The position numbers and the translations under genes are program-made. From positions 2,232,001-2,296,000 of the forward strand of contig NZ_AP027728.1 of assembly GCF_030296555.1 (NCBI RefSeq): DNA of 64,000 nucleotides. The letters are read 5' to 3'. Position 1 is the stretch's first letter. Each line of letters begins with the position of its first letter. Under the pieces are notes generated by a model. That model was not told the DNA's origin. It ran no database searches and saw only the letters and a list, made by a program, of their open reading frames with translations. Of this stretch, positions 58,361 to 64,000 are shown piece after piece. The stretch is from Microbacterium suwonense (GTDB lineage Bacteria > Actinomycetota > Actinomycetes > Actinomycetales > Microbacteriaceae).

Positions 58361-58516
58361 ATGGGGAAGAACTTCCGCGACCAGAACTGCTGGCCACGTG
58401 GGGAGGTGAGTGATGCCCGTCTGCACCAGCGCTCCGGCTCTCAGCACGCTTTCGGCGGCTGGGAGAAGGTGAGCAACGGCGACGGCTCATTCTGGATGCG
58501 CGCAACACGTCGCTGA
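58361..58516 (+). CDS. 51-aa small protein with downstream terminator
   Basis: MGKNFRDQNCWPRGEVSDAR... ending GSFWMRATRR. It has a GAGAGGGGGTG ribosome site at the right distance from the ATG at 58361 and is followed by a perfect 13-bp terminator stem, so a real transcript unit is likely. It contains one Cys, several Trp and glycines. Function unknown. The bases between 58059 and 58360 hold only promoters for this and for the divergent small gene. Confidence 0.55.
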   Translation: MGKNFRDQNCWPRGEVSDARLHQRSGSQHAFGGWEKVSNGDGSFWMRATRR

Positions 58517-58524
58517 CTCCCGTC

Positions 58525-58567
58525 GACGCTCCGCCCGGCCTCAGGGCAACCTGTCGGGCGGAGCGTC
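58525..58567. terminator. strong stem-loop terminator
   Basis: GACGCTCCGCCCG and its perfect 13-bp complement surround a 17-base loop, just after the 51-aa gene and before the ATPase gene. The stem is followed by TTC rather than a T run. Confidence 0.75.
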
Positions 58568-58634
58568 TTCACGAGAGTGAAAGGGTGTCCACGGTTCAAT
58601 GAGATTGACACAAAAACAAAGGAGAGTGGCCGGG

Positions 58635-60203
58635 ATGCCGGATCCAATAGGCACAGCCCCCGAGTCGAGCAATCCAGATGCGCCGCTCAGCAACGTCCAG
58701 TATGGCGCGGACTGGGTCGGAATCGACACCAGGTCGATGAGGGCCAAACGCGACGCGCAGCGTCAGCGCGAGAGCGAAACAGTCGCTGCCGAACGAGCGC
58801 GACTGAAACGCGAGGAAGAGGAGATCCTCTCCTCCTTCGCGAACGATGAGGCGGACGCGCTGCCGCCCCGGGTCGCCCCCACCAGCCACGATGAATCCGC
58901 CCCGCCGCCGCAGCAGGTCTCGGAGCCAAGCCCTTTGGTCGAGCGGCTCCACATCGAGAACCTGCGTTCGTTTGCCGGCGCCCACGACATCACCCTTGCT
59001 CCGATCACCCTGATATATGGGCCGAACTCCGCGGGCAAGTCGACGGTGATTAAAGCCCTGCGGCTCCTCATGCAGGTGGTCGACTCGGGACGCTTCGACG
59101 CGCTTCGTCCTTGGGACGCTGCGTTTAGCGAGTCGAGCGCGCGCAGCCTGATGACGTACGCAGAACCCGACCCCGACGACCCGAGTGGCTATCAATGGCG
59201 ATCGCCGCTCGCGCTCGGCGTCGACTTCAAAGCTCAGGATGGCCGGCGTGCACATGCCAGGCTCGAGTACGACCTCAACCCGGTGGGTTCGATCGATGTC
59301 CACACCACATCGTTCGGGCCGCTCGACGCAGGGCCGATGATTCGCAAGCGGTTCACACCGGAGAACTTCGACGACGACCACGACCCCTTCCACCCTGCAG
59401 ACTTCGGCGAATCGCACCTCGCGACGTTCATCGTCGAGGAGGGCGAGGAAGGCGAGGCGTGGTCTCGGGAGACGAAGCTCGTCGATGCCGAGCTTTTCGG
59501 ACACGCCGACCGGAAGCTGCAAGCAGAACTCTTCGAGATGGCCTTCCTGCTCCGCTACCTGGGTCCGCATCGCGGGGCCCCGGGCAAGGCCTACGACCCC
59601 GTCAGCGGCGCCTTCAACTCTGGTTGGTTCGATGGGTATCGGAAGCCGCGACGGCCGGGCTTCAGCGAGTTCGACCTCTTGAATCAGATGCTGGCTCAGC
59701 TCGAGATCCCATACGAGTTCGAGGAGGATCCGCTCTGGAAGCTCCGCAATCCGCACCAGCAGAAATGGACACTGAAGGACGCCCGCTCGGGTGCGCCTGT
59801 CGACCTCAACCAGGTTGGCTACGGCGTCAGCCAACTCCTGCCGGTCATTGACGTGTGCGTCCATGCCGAGCGACAGATCATCGGCATCGAGGAACCGGAG
59901 TTGCACCTCCACCCGCGCTTGCAGGCACGTCTCGGGAACTTGTTCGCGACCGCCGCGGTGATGGGCCGAAATCAGGTCATCGTCGAGACTCACTCCGAGG
60001 CGATCCTGCTTCGTCTGCGGCGTTTGATCCGTGGCGGAAAGCTCCGTCCGGATGCCGTCGCGGTCATCTACGTCGACAACACCGCGGCGGAAGGCGCCTC
60101 CGTTCGCCGCCTTCGACTCGGCGATCGCGGCGAACTCCTCGATCCATGGCCAACCGGGTTCTTCGACGACGGGCTGGCGGACATCCTCGGGATCACCTCA
60201 TGA
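58635..60203 (+). CDS. AAA family ATPase (OLD/RecF-like, DUF3696 type)
   Basis: 522-aa ATPase. Residues 30-75 form a charged helix (MRAKRDAQRQRESETVAAER) before the nucleotide-binding core: ENLRSFAGAHDITLAPITLIYGPNSAGKST near residues 108-137, FLLRYLGPHRG, VGYGVSQLLPVI (signature-like), IGIEEPELHLHPRLQARL as Walker B and D-loop, and VIVETHSEAILLRLRRLI. Such proteins sense DNA ends or phage structures in two-gene defence modules. AAAGGAG lies 8 bases before ATG 58635, which is better than an upstream ATG at 58599. It overlaps the next gene by 4 bases. Confidence 0.85.
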   Translation: MPDPIGTAPESSNPDAPLSNVQYGADWVGIDTRSMRAKRDAQRQRESETVAAERARLKREEEEILSSFANDEADALPPRVAPTSHDESAPPPQQVSEPSPLVERLHIENLRSFAGAHDITLAPITLIYGPNSAGKSTVIKALRLLMQVVDSGRFDALRPWDAAFSESSARSLMTYAEPDPDDPSGYQWRSPLALGVDFKAQDGRRAHARLEYDLNPVGSIDVHTTSFGPLDAGPMIRKRFTPENFDDDHDPFHPADFGESHLATFIVEEGEEGEAWSRETKLVDAELFGHADRKLQAELFEMAFLLRYLGPHRGAPGKAYDPVSGAFNSGWFDGYRKPRRPGFSEFDLLNQMLAQLEIPYEFEEDPLWKLRNPHQQKWTLKDARSGAPVDLNQVGYGVSQLLPVIDVCVHAERQIIGIEEPELHLHPRLQARLGNLFATAAVMGRNQVIVETHSEAILLRLRRLIRGGKLRPDAVAVIYVDNTAAEGASVRRLRLGDRGELLDPWPTGFFDDGLADILGITS

Positions 60204-61206
60204 ACCAGCCGCAGGTGCTGTTCCCGATTGCTGTGGATCCAGGCGCACTGACCGACCATCCAACCGATCGTGACCAGCTGATCCATCGCGAGGTTGTCAT
60301 CACACTGGGAGCGCACGGAATCCTCTCTCTCCCGCGGCCGATCAAGGAGCGCTGCTTGATGCCATCGCCGGCCTCGGCGAGGCATCGAGGAAGCTTTGGG
60401 AAGCGCAGATCCACGCCCTCTACGATCTGAACCGCCTCGATCAGCTCCCAGGCGCCATGGGCGTGGGCGAGGTCCTGCGACACAAGGAAGGAGAAGGGGG
60501 CGCCCACACCGGCGTGCGTGTGTTCGTCGCCAGTCGCGTGCTTGCTGAGGAGTTCGGAGTCGACGACACGTCGGGATCCAAGACCGTCGATGACTCGGAT
60601 GTTGTCCTCGCGAGCACGATCCACCGGTCGCCTGCCGTGGTTGCTGCGAAGGAGGCCGGCCTGTTCCCAGCAGGCAAGACGCGCCGCCCCGTCGTCGCGA
60701 ATACCTTCATCCGTCCGCTCGCAGAACGCTCATCCGCAGTGAAGATCCTCGATCCGCACATTCTCGAAGGTCTCATCAGCGGTAACAGCACTACGTCGCA
60801 TGCCGAGTGGCTCATCCAGACGCTCGCCGACTCGATGCCGGCGAACGCGACCTTGTCCATCCTGGGGAAGCTCCAGCGCGACTGGCAGACGGCTGACCGC
60901 CCACGCCATGAGGCACGCATCGAAGACTTCTTGAGCAAAGCGCTCCATAGGCGGACTCTGCCGATAGCCGTCGAGGTGCGCCTCTTGAAGTCCACCGCGC
61001 TCCGAGATCGCTTCATCTGGTTCAGTTCGGGATCTTCGTTCGACGTCCTGCACAACTTCACGGCCCTATCGAGCGAGGTGCTGAACGACAATCTCCGCTT
61101 CATCCGGCACGACGACAGAATCGCGCGGCAGACGCTCCAGGCGGCCGAGGCAATGGAGAGTAATACCCAGCCGACGATGGTGAGCATCACGAAGTTCATC
61201 GCGTGA
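60200..61206 (+). CDS. coupled partner of the AAA ATPase (one frameshift)
   Basis: About 335-aa protein of unknown function. N-terminus MNQPQVLFPIAVDPGALTDH; at about 60354 one lost base (GAGCGC; GAGGCGC restores RPIKEALLDAIAGLGEASRKLW) breaks the frame; the remainder includes DDSDVVLASTIHRSPAVVAAKEAGLFPAG, a phosphoesterase-like or PIN-like acidic stretch, and a C-terminal helical domain ending MVSITKFIA. The ATG at 60200 overlaps the ATPase stop (ATGA), so the pair forms one unit, and the second protein is the likely effector. No catalytic family can be named with confidence. Confidence 0.65.
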
Positions 61207-61762
61207 GCACGCTTGCGCGCTGGGCGTTCGCGTCAGCGGTAACACGCGTCCGATATTGGTCGCCTTCGCCGCAGTCTAGATCCGGACTGACCGCAAGAAC
61301 CCGCGCAAAGCACGTGACCCCATCGGTCCGTGCCCGCAAGCTGGTCGATCAGCATACCCGACCAGCCCCGGACCACGTCCCGGCGGTTGCCAGCGACCAC
61401 AGGAGCGCATACCCCGCACGATCAAATGCACGCTGACGGACCATGTCCGCTCCAAGTCTCTATGAGTGCAACGAGCGCAGGAACGCCCATACCGAGGTTC
61501 CGCTTGCGAGGGAGCTTGTTGTCGACGATCGGTCAGTGAACGCGGTTATGGATACGGGAGGGCTGCTGCCTGGCGCGCTCCGCTGACCACCACCCGTCGG
61601 GAAAGTGTCAAGACAAAGACGACTTGCAGACCAACGAGTGGGCCAAAATGCATGACACCCCGTGTCATCTCGCTCCGTTTCCGACAGTTCCGCCGATCCG
61701 CGTCGACCGGACGGTCAGGGTCGGCGCGCACAATGGGCGGGCACGACGGAAGGGATGGAACG
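61207..61762. other. 556-base gap at the right side of the island
   Basis: No supported gene. A frame from the GTG at 61203, which overlaps the preceding stop, runs to 61436 (77 aa) but has no recognisable features. Near its right side are a TGTCAAGA motif (61607) and the inverted pair ATGACAC-CCC-GTGTCAT (61652-61668), similar to the motifs left of tnsA. The transposon right end probably lies here. From about 61690 the sequence holds the lipoprotein promoter region. Confidence 0.5.
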
Positions 61763-62470
61763 ATGACGAAGACTCACGCATCAGCAGCACTCGCAGGTGC
61801 CATCACGCTCGGGATGCTGCTCAGCGGATGCAGCGGAAGCACCGAACCCGCACCATCGGACACCACTGCCGCCACGGCATCCGCGCCTGCAGGTCAGGAT
61901 TCCGGATCGGGCGACGGCGATGCGACCGGCTCAGGCGACACCGCCACCCCGACCGCCGATGCCTCCGGCGTCGCCGTCGACGAGATCCGCGACGGCACCT
62001 GGCAGGTCGGCGACGCCGGCGAGGTGGAGTTCACCGCCGAGGGCGGCAGCCTGTCGCTGACCGAGGTCCGGCCGTCCGACGGCTGGCAGCAACGCGTGAC
62101 CGACGAGAAGCCTGACGAGATCGAGGTGCACTTCACGCAGGGCGATCAGGAGTGGAAGTTCGAGGTCGAATCCGAGCGCGGCACTCTGCAGATCTCCAAG
62201 GAGCTCACCATCCGCAACGGCGCCAGCGGCGACTTCACGATCGGAAGCGCAGCGACCCTGACCCTCACCGTCGACGGCAGCACGATCTCCGTCGCCGACC
62301 TCGTCCCGGGCTCCGGCTGGAGCACGGTGAAGCAGGACGAGAGCCCGGATGACGTGGAGCTGGACTTCCGCAACGACAGCACCGGCGGCACGGCCGAGTT
62401 CGAGGCCGAGACCGGCAGCACCGGAGTGAAGATCGAGATCTCGCAGAAGCTGCGCGGCCCGCTCGGCTGA
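61763..62470 (+). CDS. secreted lipoprotein of unknown function
   Basis: 235-aa lipoprotein: signal peptide with lipobox LSGC (Cys at residue 24), a Ser/Thr/Gly/Asp linker (residues 25-75) and a beta-rich domain with GTWQVGDAGEVEFTAEGGSLSLTEVRPSDGW and a second similar half (IGSAATLTLTVDGSTISVADLVPGSGW), hence probably an internal duplication. An AGGGATGGAACG ribosome site precedes the ATG at 61763. First chromosomal gene to the right of the island. Confidence 0.75.
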   Translation: MTKTHASAALAGAITLGMLLSGCSGSTEPAPSDTTAATASAPAGQDSGSGDGDATGSGDTATPTADASGVAVDEIRDGTWQVGDAGEVEFTAEGGSLSLTEVRPSDGWQQRVTDEKPDEIEVHFTQGDQEWKFEVESERGTLQISKELTIRNGASGDFTIGSAATLTLTVDGSTISVADLVPGSGWSTVKQDESPDDVELDFRNDSTGGTAEFEAETGSTGVKIEISQKLRGPLG

Positions 62471-62518
62471 GGGTTGGCTCGGCATCCGCGCGGCCGGCGT
62501 GCGTCGCCGCCTCCCGGT

Positions 62519-64000
62519 TCACCGCCGCCCGAACACCGCGTGCAGCAGCGGCACGACTGAGACGCACATCAGCGCGACGCCCAGCGGCGGCACGGGCGCC
62601 AGCAGCAGCGCCCCGCCGATCAGCAGTCCGCCGAACAGCACCGCAGAAACGGCGCGGAAGGCCACGCGGATGATCCGGTCGAGACGGTTCTCCAGCGTCG
62701 AGACGTCGAAGGCCAGCGTGCCGGCATCCAGACGGTCGAGGGTGGAGTCGACCCGCGCGGGCAGCCGCCAGAGAGTGCCGAGGTTCGACATCGTCTGCGT
62801 GCCCAGCTCCTGCAGCAGGCTGCCGCTCTGGTCGCGCAGCAGCCGGGCGGCGTAGGGCTCGACGGGCTCCCAGATGTTGAAGGAGGCATCCAGGGCGCTG
62901 CACAGCCCGGAGGTGAGCGACACGGCACGCATGAGCAGCAGCATCCGTTCGGGGAACTGCACCGGCAGTGCGCGCATGCTCTCGCCGAACTCGGCGCCGA
63001 AGTCGGTCAGCTCGCGCGGGTCGACGTCGCGCAGCTCGTTGAAGCCCATGCCGCCGAAGCGCGCGAAGAGGACGGTGAGCGCGCGCTCCAGTTCGGCGGT
63101 GCGCGCCGAGGGCAGCAGCACGCCGATCTGCTGTGCGGCTTTGACGAGCCCGCGGCTGTCGCGCGCGGCGACGGCGATCACCAGGGTGCGCAGCCCGGCA
63201 CGGATGCTGTCGGGCACCTCGGCCATCATCCCGAAGTCGATGAAGGTGAGCCGCCAGGCCCGCCCGGTGGCAGAGTCGGCCAGCGGCTTCACGAAGATGT
63301 TGCCGGGATGCGGATCGGCATGCACGAAGGAATGCGTGAACACCTGATCGAGCATGACGTCGGCGAACACCTCCGCCACCTCGGCCGGGTCGATTCCGGC
63401 ATCCCGCAACGCGTCGACGTCATTGATCTTGATCGCCGTGACGTCCTCGAGGGTCAGCGCGCGACGCGTGGTGCGCTCCCACACCACCTGCGGGGCGGCG
63501 ACGCGCGGATCGTCCGCGAAGCAGGCCGCGAATCGCTCGGCGCTGGCTGCCTCGTGCAGGTAGTCGATCTCCTCGTGGCAGGTCTGCGCGAACTCCTCCA
63601 CGAGTGCGGGAACATCCACACGGTCCGCGACGAACCGCACCCGGCGCGCCCAGCCCGCGACGCGACGCAGGGCCGCGAGATCCGTCGCGACGATCTCGTC
63701 GATGCCGGGGCGCTGCACTTTGACCACGACGCGGTCGAGCCCCGTCTCGGCGGAGTCGGATGCCGAGAGCACGGCGCGATGCGCCTGGCCCAGGGATGCC
63801 GCCGCAACCGGCTCCGGATCGAAGCTCGCGAACGCGCGCTCCAGCGGCATCCCCAGCTCGGCCTCGGCGGATGCCCGGATCTGGTCGAACGGCACCGCCG
63901 GAACCTCATCCTGCAGACCGGCGAGCTCGGTGGTGATCTCGGGCGGCAGCACGTCGAGGCGAGACGACATGAACTGGCCGACCTTGATCATCAGGCCGCC
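62519..64000 (-). CDS. ABC1/UbiB-family atypical kinase (partial, cut by the window edge)
   Basis: C-terminal 490 or more residues of an ABC1/ADCK-type protein; the N-terminus lies beyond position 64000, as the frame stays open to the edge with GGLMIKVGQFMSSRL, the family's KxGQ motif. Further motifs: AAASLGQAHRA (Ala-rich loop), VVVKVQRPGI (catalytic Lys), HADPHPGNIFV (catalytic loop) and FIDFGMMAE (metal-binding DFG). The C-terminal part ends with two membrane helices (VLFGGLLIGGALLLAPVPPLGVALM), typical of this group. Probably needed for lipid-quinone metabolism. Confidence 0.9.
   Translation of the reverse strand, partial: GGLMIKVGQFMSSRLDVLPPEITTELAGLQDEVPAVPFDQIRASAEAELGMPLERAFASFDPEPVAAASLGQAHRAVLSASDSAETGLDRVVVKVQRPGIDEIVATDLAALRRVAGWARRVRFVADRVDVPALVEEFAQTCHEEIDYLHEAASAERFAACFADDPRVAAPQVVWERTTRRALTLEDVTAIKINDVDALRDAGIDPAEVAEVFADVMLDQVFTHSFVHADPHPGNIFVKPLADSATGRAWRLTFIDFGMMAEVPDSIRAGLRTLVIAVAARDSRGLVKAAQQIGVLLPSARTAELERALTVLFARFGGMGFNELRDVDPRELTDFGAEFGESMRALPVQFPERMLLLMRAVSLTSGLCSALDASFNIWEPVEPYAARLLRDQSGSLLQELGTQTMSNLGTLWRLPARVDSTLDRLDAGTLAFDVSTLENRLDRIIRVAFRAVSAVLFGGLLIGGALLLAPVPPLGVALMCVSVVPLLHAVFGRR

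Larger units (their letters stand above)
33024..61690. mobile_element. Tn7-like transposon island carrying defence cargo (borders approximate)
   Basis: tnsA-tnsB-tnsC-tniQ lie at the left side in the canonical order and orientation, each overlapping the next by a few bases, with about 21 kb of cargo to their right. Codon choice and the genome's GGATGCC signature weaken visibly between 33 and 61.7 kb. The left border lies after the ArsR promoter (33022) and before tnsA (33242); the right border lies between the last cargo gene (61206) and the lipoprotein gene (61763). TGACAC/GTGTCA inverted pairs occur at 33091-33105 and near 61653-61668 at the two sides. Exact ends and target duplication could not be fixed. 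tnsC is broken by an IS, so the element is probably immobile now. Confidence 0.7.

Noticed and set aside
61203..61436. A third gene of the ATPase unit (77 aa)
   Set aside because: The GTG overlaps the preceding stop, but the translation has no recognisable features and ends within the transposon-end region.
33024..61690. CRISPR-associated transposon (CAST)
   Set aside because: tnsABC and tniQ are present, but no Cas12k, Cascade genes or repeat array could be found in the window.

Overview
The window is high-GC DNA of an actinobacterium, most likely a Microbacterium or another Microbacteriaceae. The signs are the very GC-rich third codon positions, the recurrent GGATGCC/GGCATCC heptamer in the coding DNA, a DtxR/IdeR-type iron box, and at least nine genes whose start codon lies exactly 6 bases after a TANNNT-like -10 box, as expected of leaderless transcripts. 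No rRNA, tRNA or CRISPR array was seen.

Left chromosomal part (1-33.0 kb): an M20 amidohydrolase, a small alarmone synthetase, a siderophore-iron island (fused FecCD permease, binding lipoprotein and ATPase in one operon, with a divergent siderophore-interacting reductase and an iron box between), copA-copZ with two CsoR-like operators, a GH35 beta-galactosidase, a PutP-like symporter, an AlkD-like glycosylase, a stand-alone AICAR transformylase, membrane proteins (DUF998-like, FUSC), an ArsR-SulP operon, a tandem pair of membrane-anchored paralogues, a DUF3516 helicase, an azoreductase with its HxlR regulator, an SDR enzyme, an M4 protease overlapping its emfourin inhibitor gene, an MscS channel, RNase HI, and an ArsR-SRPBCC pair.

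Island (about 33.0-61.7 kb): a Tn7-like transposon with tnsA, tnsB, tnsC and a TniQ/TnsD-like protein that ends in six zinc-ribbon repeats. tnsC is split by a complete ISL3-family insertion sequence flanked by an 8-bp duplication; removing the IS and one duplication copy restores its reading frame. The cargo is two defence-like blocks. The larger (42.6-56.8 kb) has a GHKL ATPase and a DUF4338 (DruA-type) protein on the plus strand. These meet tail to tail a five-gene minus-strand operon: a 111-aa protein, an 835-aa protein, a 363-aa protein, an about 1,857-aa DUF1998 helicase (DruE-type) and an Fe-S PD-(D/E)XK nuclease. The set pairs the DruA and DruE hallmarks of Druantia with components not found in the known types, and is the best candidate for an undescribed system. 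The smaller block (58.4-61.2 kb) is an AAA ATPase with a translationally coupled partner; an HNH-like protein and two small ORFs lie between the blocks.

Right chromosomal part (61.7-64 kb): a lipoprotein and an ABC1/UbiB-family kinase cut by the window edge.

Eight genes, both chromosomal and island, are broken by single-base frameshifts, nearly all explained by loss of one base in a short homopolymer run. This looks like a consensus sequencing error rather than gene decay, so these genes are annotated across the shifts.
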